A stretch of DNA of 64,000 nt. Source: Pseudocercospora fijiensis CIRAD86. Lineage: Eukaryota > Ascomycota > Dothideomycetes > Mycosphaerellales > Mycosphaerellaceae. The notes under the pieces were generated by a model. That model saw only the letters and a list, made by a program, of their open reading frames with translations. It was not told where the DNA came from and did not search any database. The position numbers and the translations under genes were made by a program. Shown here piece by piece: positions 21,200-33,640 of the stretch. The stretch covers positions 1,585,527-1,649,526 of the forward strand of contig NW_006921541.1 of the NCBI RefSeq assembly GCF_000340215.1, read 5' to 3'. Every line of letters starts with the position of its first letter. The first letter of the stretch is position 1.

Positions 21200-21731
21200 C
21201 TATGGAATAGCACAATAGTTGTTAGTGATGACGCTGCCAAGATGTTGTCTACTACTATCTTTTGCTGTATTGCGCTCGTAGATCGTTGTTGTAGATTGCT
21301 GGTTCTTTCTTTGTCTTCGCGTACAGAGCATATAGCCTGCTACTGATAGAAAGCAGAGGAGACCAACCGATCCCACAACAGGGCCGATGATGAGGCCGGG
21401 GGTAGTTCCTGACTCGGGATGTCCGCCTGCCTTTGCCGTTGTGGCCGATGTAGGGGTTGAGACGCTTTGCGATGTCGATTTGTCCGTAAAGGAGGTGATG
21501 GCCGCTGATGCTTGCTCGAAGGTGACGCTGCTTGATGTGATGGAGTTTGAAGCAGGGAAAGCAGCACTGGTCTTTACCGAGGTATTCTGGGTGGTAGCAG
21601 GTGCGCCAGTGATTGTGGTCGTACTCTCTGGCAAGACAGATGAGCTGACGAGACCTGCTTTCGCATCCTGTGGGAGGTTGCAAGTCTCGCCATCGATACT
21701 CAATGACCAGTGTAGACTGTGACTGTATCGT
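21200..21731 (-). pseudogene. 3' part of a Ser/Thr-rich single-pass membrane protein gene, cut off by a transposon block
   Basis: The reading frame is open from a possible splice acceptor (AATAG at 21736-21732) to the stop at 21200, about 176 residues. It has a short Cys-containing start (SLSIDGETCNLPQDA), a Ser/Thr-rich stalk of about 85 residues, one transmembrane helix (GLIIGPVVGSVGLLCFLSVAGYML), then a basic stop-transfer (CTRRQRKNQQ) and a cytoplasmic tail. This is the architecture of fungal cell-wall sensor or WSC/Mid2-like surface proteins. No start codon or signal peptide precedes it: a stop lies just upstream, and 24 bp further on begins the inverted repeat of the 24.6-kb transposon block. 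The missing 5' exons should lie beyond 46,357 on the minus strand if the block inserted into an intron, but I could not recognise them there. It is either a disrupted gene or one with a very large transposon-filled intron. Confidence 0.6.
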
Positions 21732-21755
21732 CTATTCGGAAGTCAATGTCAGCTA

Positions 21756-21783
21756 CTGTGCTGCCAAGGTAAGCGTGCCCACC
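21756..21783. repeat. Left terminal inverted repeat of the outer transposon
   Basis: Begins C-T-GTG after the TA at 21754-21755, then CTG, then CCAAGGTAAGCGTGCC. Compared with the right end it has one transition and a 3-bp insertion. Sequence further inward is only weakly similar. Confidence 0.75.
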
Positions 21784-21949
21784 TCGCGCTAGTTACGCGA
21801 GGTTCGTAGACCCTGCTAGTTTGTTAGCAACCGCGAATCTATAGTAGTTTCTCGTACCTAACTCGCTCGTAGTTACGCTTAGGGTTAAGAAGGAGGCATT
21901 TCTCGAGCCTACCGTCGATTAAGCGACTAAACTATATCTCTCTACTATA

Positions 21950-23355
21950 AACCCGACGCGTCTTATAAAGCTAAAGAGGCCGCCGAGAGCGCTACTATTA
22001 TAGTAGAAGCTTAGTCTACTACTACTTAGAAGAAGCGTAAACGTACTACTAAAGTAGATGCCTCGAAGAAGCGATAGAATAGTACTAATTAGTAATCGTA
22101 ACTAGACGATTAATTACTAGAAGCTAGCGGTTATTCGGAGGGTTAAGACGCGCCTATAGACGACGGAGTAGAAGTAATAGACGAAGCCGCGCCTACTAGA
22201 GCGGACGATAAAAAGAGGGTTAATAAAGAGAATAAGGACGTAGAAGTATAGTAAGAAGCCGAGATTAAGTATAACTTCTATACGCTAGTATATATATCCT
22301 ATAGTAAAGAACGCCTACGTAGAGATTATTAACTACGCGTATAGCGAGTAACTAGCTTCGAGACCTAGCGCAACTTCTTCGAGGTATATAATAAGTAGTA
22401 TAAAGAATAGGAAGACAAATACGACTATCGAGAGATTATTGTTAAGTACTCGTACTATAGTCTTCGATAGCGAGATATCTTCTTAACAAGTGTCGGCGGT
22501 AATAAGCGAGAACAAGACTCGGTATAGCTTACTATCCTTAATTAACTCGACGACTAGTATAACGCTAATAAGCAAGGCCTTATTATAACTATAGATATAC
22601 TAGTAGTTAATCTAACGCCGCTATAGATGCCTATATAACTACGAGCAAGGCAATAGTAGCGACTAATACCCGGTAGCTCTTAAAGGGTAACTGCGACTTA
22701 GCGGTAGTTAGATAAAGTACGTCGGTAGCGGCGTCTCGAGTTAGAAGAAGAGGCTAGCAATCTACGGTAAACGCCTTTAGCCGAAGAGCTTCGTAAGGAA
22801 GATAATAGCAACTATCGAGAGATAATAAAGCGTATATAGGTATATAAGAAGACAACCTATAACTAGCATAGTTAGTACTACTATTATAACGGCTCTAACC
22901 TAGATACTACTTACAGTAACTTACTACTTAATCTTTAAAGAGGTTGCTATAGCGTAGGCGGCTAGAATAGCGAGAGGCGAGCTTACTATTATAGATCTAG
23001 GCTCTATACTTATTAATAAGATATAGCGCTATAAGTAGCGCTATATAAGTAACTCGGCTCGTAATCTATTTACTTAGAGTGCGAAGAGCGTAAAGGTCAA
23101 TAATAGATATAGTAGCGGCGTAACAGTTAATAATTATATGCCTAGCTCTATAGTAGTAAAGGAATAGCTGCCCTCGAGTCTACTACGTAGCTTATAACCG
23201 GATACAGAATAGGTAGACCTAAGGGATTAAATCTACGATTTCTTTGCCTAGCTTCGTTAAAGGACATATTAGAGCTATAGATTAGAAGACCTAGAGTATA
23301 TAGAGCGAGTATTTAAAGATAGGGAGCTTAGGTTATAGAGATATATCGGTATAAC
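21950..23355 (+). pseudogene. RIP-degraded second reading frame of the outer transposon, first part; family not recognised
   Basis: When in-frame TAG/TAA are read as former CAG/CAA/TGG codons, the plus strand yields protein-like segments. The first has a basic patch KKRKR and an acidic stretch (GVEVIDEAA); a later one is charged and helical (VRRQRRLELEEEASNLR; LAEELRKEDNSNYREIIKRI). Near the end, in another frame, comes IYDFFAQLRQRTYQSYRLED, so a former intron or frameshift is likely. I recognise no family. Basic-plus-acidic composition suggests a nuclear protein (inference). The frame runs into the Gypsy-1 insertion and resumes at 37632. Confidence 0.4.
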
Positions 23356-23552
23356 TATGAAAAGGGTATGCCAGCAGGTAGATAGGGTAGTAGTAGGTAC
23401 GAGTAGTATTCGATAGAGAACTAGGAGGAGAAGGAGGAAGGCAGGCTAGTTAGCCTACTACTAAGCGCTAAGCCCTGCCTAAGGCATCGAGACCCTAACT
23501 TTACTCGAGCCCGGTTATATACTAATTACGTGTAACCTCTTTAGTCCTAATA
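23356..23552 (-). repeat. Gypsy-1 3' LTR (copy A)
   Basis: 197 bp, direct repeat of 37430-37626 and homologous to all other Gypsy LTRs here. The left outer flank is ATAAC. The inner flank continues CACGCTTCCC as in the other copies. Confidence 0.88.
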
Positions 23553-24849
23553 CACGCTTCCCTTCTAAAGGCCGCGCCCTCGTAGCCGGTCTTTGTTCTA
23601 GTCTTAACCTCTATTGCTACTAACTTAGCAGGTCTAATAAGCCGCTTAGTCCGCGCTAAATTAAACACTTAACTACCTAATTATATAACTATATCAAACC
23701 TTACCTCTAGTGCAATGTGGTGTCTAACTCTAACTGCGCTATCCTTGTATATAATAAAGTAATATATAACTACGAGAATTGAGGACCTTCGACTAATTAC
23801 AATACGAGCGTGTCTTCCCTACTATAATAGGTAGACGTACGAGGTATTATAGCCCTACCTCTGTTCTAAGTGATATTGTACCGAGTTCTTTGCGTCTACT
23901 CTTAAAAGACCTAGCAATGTCCGCTTCCGAGGGTTTGTCCGCTTCCGAGGGTTATTATTCTTGTTATTACGAGGACTATTCTTTACTTTTAAAAAACACA
24001 GCTTGTCTAGTTTCTATAGGTAAGGGCTATTATAAGTACAGTAGTAGAGGTTCGCCTCGCTTAAAGGGTTAGACAGATCGAGGAGTAACCTATTGTCCGC
24101 AAGATCGACCCTAGCTAGTAGCTTAGCTCTATAGTTTTTGCCTTTAGTTAGTCTATTAGTTGCTTAATCTTTTTAGGCGGCTTAAAGTTTTAATTAAAGT
24201 TTTGATCAAACCTTTAATATAGCTATTCTTTTAACTTAGCCGGTAGGGTGCGCTCTAGCTCGTAGCGTAGGTAAGGTTATATCTATAGGCGTAGCGACAA
24301 TAGTAAGTAATGTTAATAATAGCGGCGCTAGTCGTCTTAGCGCTAACTTTACCTTCTTCCAATTTCCTTCTTTAACTAATAGTAACTTAGTAACACTGTT
24401 ACTAATATAGCTATATCCTTCCTTTCTTAAATAGTAACACACTCCGTAATACTATTACTAATATAGCCGCGCCGGCCGCGCCGCCCTTTAGTATAAGCGT
24501 AACGCCGTCGTTACTATTATTATTACTAACACTATTCGCCTACGCGCGCGCGCCGCCTCTATCGACCGCCTAGGCCTTAGGCCTCGATAGAATAAAGGAA
24601 TAAAAGGGGGACCTATAGGGTGCGTTAGTAAAGAGGTAGAGTCCTTAAAAGAGTAGGCGATTAGTTAACGCATTATAGCGCGTTTGTTAATACTCGGTAC
24701 GCGTTTACTATAGTAGTATAGTCTTATTATCCTAGTTTGCCGGCCTCTAATTAGTTAGCTAATAGCACCCTAGGGGTAGTATTAGTTCTAGGCCTTAGTA
24801 ATATTACGAGCTTTTAGCCTTCTTCTTGTTCTTTACGCTAGTCTAATAC

Positions 24850-27800
24850 TTATCTAATAACTTAGTTATATCTTTAAAAGAGGCTTTAGCTTCCTATAAG
24901 TCCTATTTAGGTAAATAGCCTTGCTATCTTAATAGGTACTCCTTCTTGCCCTGCTTAGTCCGATGCTTTAGGATACGTTCTACGGACTATAGCTCTTTAC
25001 TATTAGCTAAGACTTCTTCTAACTTAGTAGGCGCTTCATCGCCTTCGCGCTAGTAGTATAGTTTAAGGAGGGAGATATAGAAGGTATTATAGATAGTATA
25101 ATAGGGTAGAAGCTATAACTAGTAGGCCTAGCTATTGCCCTTCGGTTCTCGGATTCGGAAGGGGCTAATAAACCGTAGTGCTAGTTTGGGGCGTGTTTTG
25201 CTATTAGGTAATAGGTGTTTGCGGATACGGAGGTTCTTAGTGCTTAGTATAACTATATCGCCTTATTTAAAGGTTATTAGCGTATAGTACTTGTCGTAGT
25301 AGGTCTTTTAGTACTCTTAAGCCTTTGTTAACTTCTCGGCTATCTTAGTATAGATTTCTCGTATCTTCTAAACCCTCTTAATAGCCGCTAGTGTTTCGGG
25401 TACTTAACGCGCTTCCCTTTCCTTACGCTCGGCCTCGAGCGATAGGGGGTCTTATAGCATAGCAGCGTTCTAACCTATTATAGCTATATATAGTAAAACC
25501 TTGGTTAATAAGTAGATACTATTATTGTATACGAATTTAGCTAGTTGTAAGAGGTTAACCTATCTGTTAGGGTCCTTATTAATATAGCTACGTAGGTACT
25601 ACTATAGCGTAGTATTCTGCCTCTCTGTTTAACCGTTAGTCTATAGATAGAAGGCTATTAACAGCCGATGCTTTAGTCTTAGCTATAGGCATAATTCGCT
25701 CTAATAGTACGATATAAATATCGAGCCCCTATCGGAGACTATCCCCTTAGGGGTCCCCTAATAGCTATAGAAGATGTTGTTCTATAGTGCTTTAGCTATA
25801 TTAATAGCCGTCTAATCCTTCCGAGCAGGAATATAGCGAGTACCCTTAGTGAATCGGTCTATAATAACTAGTATAGCGTTAAAGACGTCTTTGCTTCCTC
25901 TTCGCTTAGTAGGGGGAAGACCTGTAATAAAGTCTATTATAAGCTCTGTAAAAGGCTTCTTTAGAACAGGGAGTAAAGACAACTCGCTAAATAGTAAGTG
26001 CTTTAGTACTTTAACTCGCTAGTATACTATACAGGTCTATATATACTCCTTTATATGCCGCTTACTATTTAGCTAGTAGTATATACGCGATAGTAACTCG
26101 TACGACCTCTCTATACTATAGTAACTAGCGAGCTTACTATTATAGTGCCTCTTTAAAAGCTCTTATCTAATCGATTGTTTAGCGGGAATATAGTATCTAC
26201 CCTTAAACTTTAAGTAACCTTTGTCGTCGATCGGCTAACTATTACTCTTACTAGATCGAGTCGCCCGTCTACTTACAAGCCTATTAATACGCTCGACAGC
26301 AAAGGCGTCCCTCTACTAAGCACGTAACAGCTTATCTATAAACGATTAACTATCCCTATTTATAAGGTTATTTAATAGCACCCTCGCTATTAAACGAGGT
26401 ACGTATTATATATATCTAATAGCACTAGTAGCTAGAACTACTATAACCTCTTCTATAGTACTATCGCTATAGATAGCAATATCTTTAATCGAGTTATCGT
26501 AGCTCGAGCGATCTACGTCCTTCTTAACGTATACTAGAAGAATAATAACTCCGCTATAGTATTTGTTGCCGCCGCGGGGTCCGGAAGTCCGCTTATCCTA
26601 CGCTTACTTATTAATAATACGGGCTATAGCAATCTTATACTATAGGGTTAGAAACAATAAATTAATAGATTGCTAAGTCTCGCTATCGTAATTAGGCCGC
26701 CTCGATAGGCTATTAGTAGGGTTGCTTACGCCTAGCCGATATAATATATTAAAATCGAACCCGGCGAGGTAGACGGCCTATCTAGCCTATTAACCTATAA
26801 CCCTTATAACCTTAGTAATACTACGCAGGTTGTTATAGTCTATATAGACCTAAATTGTATACTAAGCACTATCGAGATAGTAGCGCTAATACTTAAAGGC
26901 TTCTACGATTGCTAAGAGCTCTTACTCGTAGGTCTCGTATCGACGCTCTATATCGATTATCTTCTGTAAAAAGAAGGCAATTAGGTGCTAGTAATAGTTA
27001 TTATCTAATTGCTATAATATAATAGCCGATACAGCGAACTGTAAAGCGTTAGTCTTAATTCGGATCTGTTTGCTTGGTACGAAATAGTATAACAAGGGGA
27101 CTTTAGTAAATCGTTTCTTTAGACCGTTAAAAGCGGCTTGTATCTTGTCGGTTTATTTGAATTCTCTAGACGGGTTAGCCTTAGTTTTAGTAAGCTTAGT
27201 TAGTAGCATTACATGCCTCGAATAGCCCTTAATAAATCGGCGATAGAAGTTAGTAAAACCGAGGAACGACTATAGTTCCTTAATTAACGTAGGAACAGGC
27301 TATTTAGTAATAGTCTTAATCTAATTAGGATCAGCCTTAACACCCTTAGTTAATACGAGGAAGCCGAGGAATAATACCTCTTTAGTAGTAAAGGTGCATT
27401 TAGAAGGCTTGCAATATAAGCTATAGGCTTATAGGCGGTCGAGCACCTTACGTACGGCGGCCTAATATTCCGCAATATTAGGTAAGTATATATAGACTAG
27501 GATGTTATCTAGGTAAACTACATAGAGGTAATCTAATAGGCCTAATAGGGCCCGATTGATATAGAACTAGAATGTAGTAGGGGCATTAGCTAGCCTAAAT
27601 AGCATAACTAAGTACTTAAAATAGCTATAACGAGTACAAAAGGCTGTTTTCTATTTATCGCCCTTACGGATATAGATACGATAGTATGCATCCTTAATAT
27701 CTAATATAGTATAGTAGTAAGCGCTAGAAAGGCGATCGAGGGTCTCGTTAATAAGCAGAAGTAGATAGCGGTCTTTAATAGTAATAGTATTAAGCCTACG

Positions 27801-28353
27801 ATAGTCGATATATAGGCGTAGGCTACTATCCTTCTTTAGTACGAATAGGATAGGTGCACTAGTAGGGCTATTACTATACCGAATACGACTATTAGCTAGG
27901 TTTTCTTCTAGGTACTTACGCAATATAGCAAGCTCGCGCTTACTAAGGTTGTAGAGTAGTCTAAAAGGAACCTCCTTGCCCTTTATAATATTAATCTTAT
28001 AATCCGTCTCTTTAAACATAGGCAATGTCGACGCTAGGTAATGTTTAAATATATTAATATAGGTCTCTCGGATAGGCTCTAGTATACGAGCAAGCTAATT
28101 AGGGTCTATGCTATCCGGGGGCATAGGTTTATTATTATTACCTAATAGGTCGACTATTAGGTTAGCTACGGTAGGTATTAGGTTGCCGATAAATAGGACC
28201 CTAATATCGTTAGGGCACTCGCTAATATCGATATGTTTAATGTCCTCTTTCCTAGCGATTCTAAATCGCTACTATTAAAGGCCTAGGTCTATAACTATAG
28301 CGTAGTACTTAAGAATAGGGTTACTAATAACAATATCGGAGGGGAGGCTGTCT
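24850..28353 (-). pseudogene. Gypsy-1 pol remnant: RT, RNase H, integrase, chromodomain
   Basis: Read leftward. The longest intact piece is the reverse-transcriptase N-terminal half (28025-27651: YNLSKRELAILRKYLEENLA, PILFVLKKDSSLRLYIDYRR, TILDIKDAYYRI). This is followed by RT palm and connection (about 27,000-27,600), RNase H (about 26,750-27,150), integrase (about 25,450-26,350) and a C-terminal chromodomain-like region (about 24,880-25,080), recognised by homology to the better preserved Gypsy-2 and Gypsy-3. Integrase-linked chromodomains mark the chromovirus lineage of Ty3/gypsy. Numerous TAG/TAA from RIP make it non-functional. Confidence 0.8.
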
Positions 28354-28358
28354 ATGTC

Positions 28359-28556
28359 TGTAAGAAGGGTTATGTTAGCAGGTAGATAGGGTAGTAGTAG
28401 GTATAGGTAGTATTCGATAAGGAGCTAGGAGGAGAGGGAGGAAGGTAGGCAAGTTAGCCTACTGCTAAGCGCCAAGCCCTGCCTAAGGCATTAAGACCCT
28501 AGCTTTACTCGAGCCCGGTTATATACCAATTACGTATAACCTCTTTAGTCCTAACA
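28359..28556 (-). repeat. Gypsy-2 3' LTR (copy B)
   Basis: 198 bp, starts TGTAAGAAGG and ends CCTAACA on the plus strand, preceded by target duplication ATGTC. The TG...CA ends are intact. Confidence 0.92.
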
Positions 28557-29869
28557 TACGCTTCCCTTTTAAAGGCCGCGCCCTCGTAGCCGGTCTTTGT
28601 TCTAGTTCTAACCCCTACTGCTACTAACTTAGCAGGCCTAATAAGTCGCTTAGTCCGCGCTAAATTAAACGTACAACTACCGATTATATAACTATATTAA
28701 ACCTTACTTCCAACCTAATACAACGTATAACTCTAACTGCGCTATTCTTATATACAATAAAGTAATATATATCTACGAGAATAGAGGGCCTTCGACCAAT
28801 TATAATACGAGCGCGTCTTCCCTACTATAATAGGTAGACGTACGAGGTATTGCAGCCCTACCTCCGCTCTAAGTAATGTCGTACCGAGTTCTCTACGTCT
28901 ACTCTAAAAGACCTAGAAATGTCCGCTCCGAGGGTTTGTCCGTTCCGAGGGTTGTTCTTATTGTTCGTAGTTTCGCTAGCCCTAATTAGCTAGGTTTGGT
29001 AGCCTTTAAGTGTTAATCTTATCTTATCTTTTTAAAAAACACAGCTCGTCTAGTTTCTATAGGTAAAGGCTATTATAAGTGTAGTAGTAGAGGTTCGCCT
29101 CGCTTGAAGGGTTAGATAGATCGAGGAGTAACCTATTGTCCGCAAGATCGACCCCGGCTAGCTTAGCTCTATAGTTTTGCCCTTAGTTAGTCTATTAGTC
29201 GCTTAATCTTTTTAGGCGGCTTAAAGTTTTAACTTAGCCTTAAAGTTTTAATTAAACCTTTAACTAAAGGTGCCTTAGGCTCGTAGTATAGGTAAGGTTG
29301 CCTTCGCAAGTGCAGTAATAATAGCAAGTAATGTTAACAATAGCGGTGCTAGCCGTCTTAGCGCTAACTTTACCTTGCTTCTAGTTTCCTCCTTTAACTA
29401 ATAACAACTCGGCAATACCGTTACTAACATAGCGGTGTCCTTCCTTTCTTAAACAGTAACACACCCTATAATACTGTTACTAATATAGCCGCGCCGGCCG
29501 CGCCGTCTTCGCCGATTACCTAGGCCTCGAGGCCTCGATAGAATAAGGGAACAAGAGGGGGACCTATAGGGCGCGTTAGTAAAGAGGTAGAGCCCTTAAA
29601 AGAGCAGGCAATTAGTTAACGCGTCGTAGCGCGCTTGTTGCTACTCGGTGCGCGTTTACTATAGTAATATAGTCTTATTGTCCTTTGTTGCTAACAATTG
29701 CTTGCTTCTAATTAGTTAGCTAATAGCACCCCGGAGGTAGCATTGATCCTAGGCCTTAATAGTAACATTATGAGCTTTTGGCCTTCTTCTTGTTCTTTAC
29801 GCTAGTCTAATACTTATCTAACAACTCGGTTATGTCCTTAAAGGAGTCTTTAGCTTCCTATAAGTCCTA

Positions 29870-32800
29870 TTCTAGTGAATAGCCTTACTATCTTAATAGG
29901 TACTCCTTCTTGCCTTGCCTAGTCCGATAGTTTAGGATACGTTCTATAGACTATAGTTCTTCGCTATTAGCTAAGACTTCTTCCAACTTAGCAGGCGCTT
30001 TGTCGCCTTCGTGTTAGTAGTACGGTTTAAGGAGGGAGATATAGAAGGTATTATAGATAGTATAATGAGGTAGAAGCTATAACTAGTAGGCCTAGCTATT
30101 GCCCTTCGGTTCTCGGATACGGAATAGCCTAATGTATCTTAGTGCGAGCTTGGGCCTTGTTTTGCCGTTAGGTAATAGGTGTTTGCGGATACGGAGGTTC
30201 TTAGTGCTTAGCATAACTATATCGCCTTGCTTGAAAGTTATTAGCGTATAGTATTTGTTATAGTAGGCCTTCTAATATGCCTAAGCCTTCGCTAGTTTGT
30301 TAGCTATCTTAGCGTAAATCTCTCGCATCTTTTGAACCCTCCTAATAGCCGCTAGTGTCTTAGGTTAACCCGCTTCCCTTTCCTTACGCTCGGCCTCGAG
30401 CGATAGGTCTTATAGTATAGCAGCGTTCTAGCCTATTATAGCTATATATAGTAACACCTTAGTTGATGAGTGGACACTATTGTTATACACGAATTCTATA
30501 GGCTGTAGGAGGTTGACCTAGTCGTTAGGGTTCTCGTTAATGTAACTACGCAGGTACTGCTATAGGGTAGCATTCTGCCTTTTAGTCTGACTATCTGTTT
30601 GTAGATGGAATGCTATAGATAGGCGATGCTTAAGTCTTAGCTATAGGCAAATCTTACTCTAATAGTAAGATATGAATGTCGGGCCTCGATCGGAGACTAT
30701 CCCCTTAGGGGTCCCCTAATAGCTATAGAAGATGTTGTTCTATAGCGACTTAGCTAGGTTAATAGCCGTCTAGTCCTTTCGGGCAGGAATGTAACGAGCA
30801 CCCTTAGTGAATCGGTCTATAACGACTAATATAGCGTTAAAGACGTCCTTGCCTCCTCTTCGCTTAGTAGGGGGAAGACCTATAATAAAGTCTATTATAA
30901 GCTCTGCAAAAGGCTTTTTTAGAATAGGGAGTGAAGACAACTCGCTAAATAGTAAGTGCTTTAGTGCTTTAACTCGTTAATATACGGTACACGTGTTTAC
31001 GTAGTCCTTTATATCCCGCTTACTATTCAGCTAGTAGTATGTGCGCGATAGCAACTCGTGCGACCTCTCTATACTATAGTAACCGGCAAGCTCACTATTA
31101 TAGTGTCGCTTAAGAAGTTCTTGTCTGATCGATTGTTTAGCGGGGACATAGTATCTACCCTTGAACCTTAAGTAACCTTTGTCGTCGATCGACTAATTAC
31201 TCTTACTAGATCGAGTCTTTCGCCTACTTACAAGCTTGTCTATACGTTTAGTAGCAAAGGCGTCCCTCTACTAAGCCCGTAATAGCTCATCTATAAACGA
31301 TTAACTATCCCTATTTGTAAGGTTATTTAATAGCACCCTCGCTATTAAACGAGGTACGCATTATATGCATCTAATAGCACTAGTAGCCGGATTAACTATA
31401 TTAGTGCTCTAATCGCTATTACTATATATAGCGATATCGACTAGGGAGTTATTATAACTTCTCCTATCTGTGTCCTTAGCTCTTGCCTTAACACGCACTG
31501 TTAATATAGCAAGAGCATTAATATACTTTAAGCCGTCGCGGAGTCCGGTAAGCCGCTTATCCTACGCGTACTTATTAACAATACGGGCTATAGCAATCTT
31601 ATGCTATAGGGTTGGAAACAATAAATTAATAGATTGCTAAGTCCCGCTGTCGTAATTAGGTCGCCTCGATAGGCTATTAGCAGGGTTACTTACGCCTAGC
31701 CGATATAATACATTAAAATCAAACCTAGCGAGGTAGACGGCCTATCTAGCCTATCGACCTATAACCCTAGTAACCTTCGTAATTCTACGGAGGTTGTTAT
31801 AGTCTATATAGACCTGTATTATATATTAAGCCCTATCGAGGTAGTGCCTCTAGTGCTTAAAGGCCTCGACAATAGCTAGGAGCTCTTACTCGTAGGTCTT
31901 GTAGCGACGCTTAGCATTAATTATCTTCCTCGAGAAGAAGGCAATCGGGTACTAGTAATTGTTATTAGCCTATTGTAACATAATAGCTAATATAGCAAAC
32001 TGTAAAGCGTTAGTCTTAATGCGGATCTGCTTGCTTAGTACAAAATGGTGTAACAAGGGGACTTTAGTGAAGCGCTTCTTTAAACCGTTAAAAGCGGCTT
32101 ATGCTCTGTTAGTCCATTTAAACTCTCTAGTTAGGTTGGCCTTAGTTTTAGTAAGCTTAGTTAGTAGCATTATATGCCTCGAATAGCCCTTAATAAATCG
32201 GCGATAGAAGTTAGCAAAACCGAGGAACGACTATAGCTCCTTAATTGACGTAGGAACAGGCTATTTAGTAATAGTTTTAATCCGATTAGGATTAGCCTTA
32301 ATACCCTTAGTTAATACGAGGAAGCCGAGGAATGATACCTCCTTAGCAGCAAAGGTGTATTTAGAAGGCTTGCAATACAAGCTATAGGCTCGCAAGCGGT
32401 CGAGGACCTTACGCACTATAGCCTAGTGTTCCGCAATGTTAGGAGAGTATATATAAACTAGGATGTTATCTAGGTAAACTATACAGAGGTGATCTAATAG
32501 GCCTAATAGGGCCCGATTAATATAGGACTAGAATGTAGTAGGGGCATTAGCTAGCCCGAATAGCATAACTAAGTACTTAAAATAGCTATAGCGAGTACGA
32601 AAGGCTGTCTTCTATTTATTACCCTTACGGATGCGGATGCGATAGTATGCATCCTTAATATCTAATATAGTGCAGTAGTAAGCGCTAGAAAGGCGATCGA
32701 GGGTCTTATTAATAAGCGGAAGTAGACAGCGGTCTTTAATAGTAACAGCGTTAAGCTTATAATAGTCGACATATAGGCGTAGGCTACTATCCTTCTTTAG

Positions 32801-33640
32801 TACGAATAGGATAGGTACACCGGTAGGGCTGTTACTATACCGAATACGCCTATTAGCTAGGTTTTCCTCTAGATACTTACGTAACATAGCAAGCTCGCGC
32901 TTACTAAGGTTATAGAGTAGTCTAAAAGGAACCTCCTTGCCCTCTATAATATCAATCTTATAATCCGTCTCTTTGAATATAGGCAATGTCGATGCTAGGT
33001 AATGTTTAAACACATTAATATAGGTCTCTCGGATAGGCTCTAGTATGCGAGCAAGCTAATTAGGATCTATGCTATTAGGGGGCATAGGCTTATTATTATT
33101 ACTAAGCAGGTCGGCCGTCGGATTAGCTAGGATTAGGTTGCTAATAAATAGGACCCTAATATTATTAGGGTACTCGCTAACATCGATATATTCAATGTCC
33201 TCTTTCCTAGCGATCCTAAATCGCTACTATTAACTGCCTAAGTCTATAACTATAGTATAGTACTTAAGAATAGGGTTGCTAATAACAATCTCAGATAGGA
33301 GGCTGTCTATGTCTACTACGTAGGCAGTAAAGTTTAGTAGGCGCTTATTGCCGAGGTCGTCTCTTAGGGCTATATAGACATAGTAGGCTCCGTAGGTTAA
33401 GTGCCGAGCGTTATTAAACTAAGTAAGGGTTGGTAGGTCAGTCCTAGGCAGTTGTCGAAGGTCTAATTGCTTGGCTAGGCGATAGCTGATAAGGGCACTA
33501 ACTAAATTTCCTAGATCTAGTATAACCTTAGTCTTATAGTTAGTCCTATGCGTATCCGATACGAGACCGGTACGCGTAATAGCTAGCACAATGTCGATAG
33601 TCTTACGCCGCACAAGGCTAACAGTTAGTGCGGCGCTTAT
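29870..33640 (-). pseudogene. Gypsy-2 pol remnant: protease, RT, RNase H, integrase, chromodomain
   Basis: Protease-like segment at 33613-33419 (VILDLGNLVSALISYRLAKQ; the catalytic D-S/T-G is read as DLG). RT at about 33013-32300, with FVLKKDSSLRLYVDYYKLNA and DIKDAYYRIRIRKG. RNase H about 31,700-32,250; integrase about 30,400-31,400. The chromodomain near 29,880-30,080 reads ISLLKPYY, then EVLANSEELQSIERILNYRT and KKEYLLRQQGY once RIP stops are discounted. The longest continuous frame is 133 codons. Non-functional, but the least decayed copy here. Confidence 0.82.
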
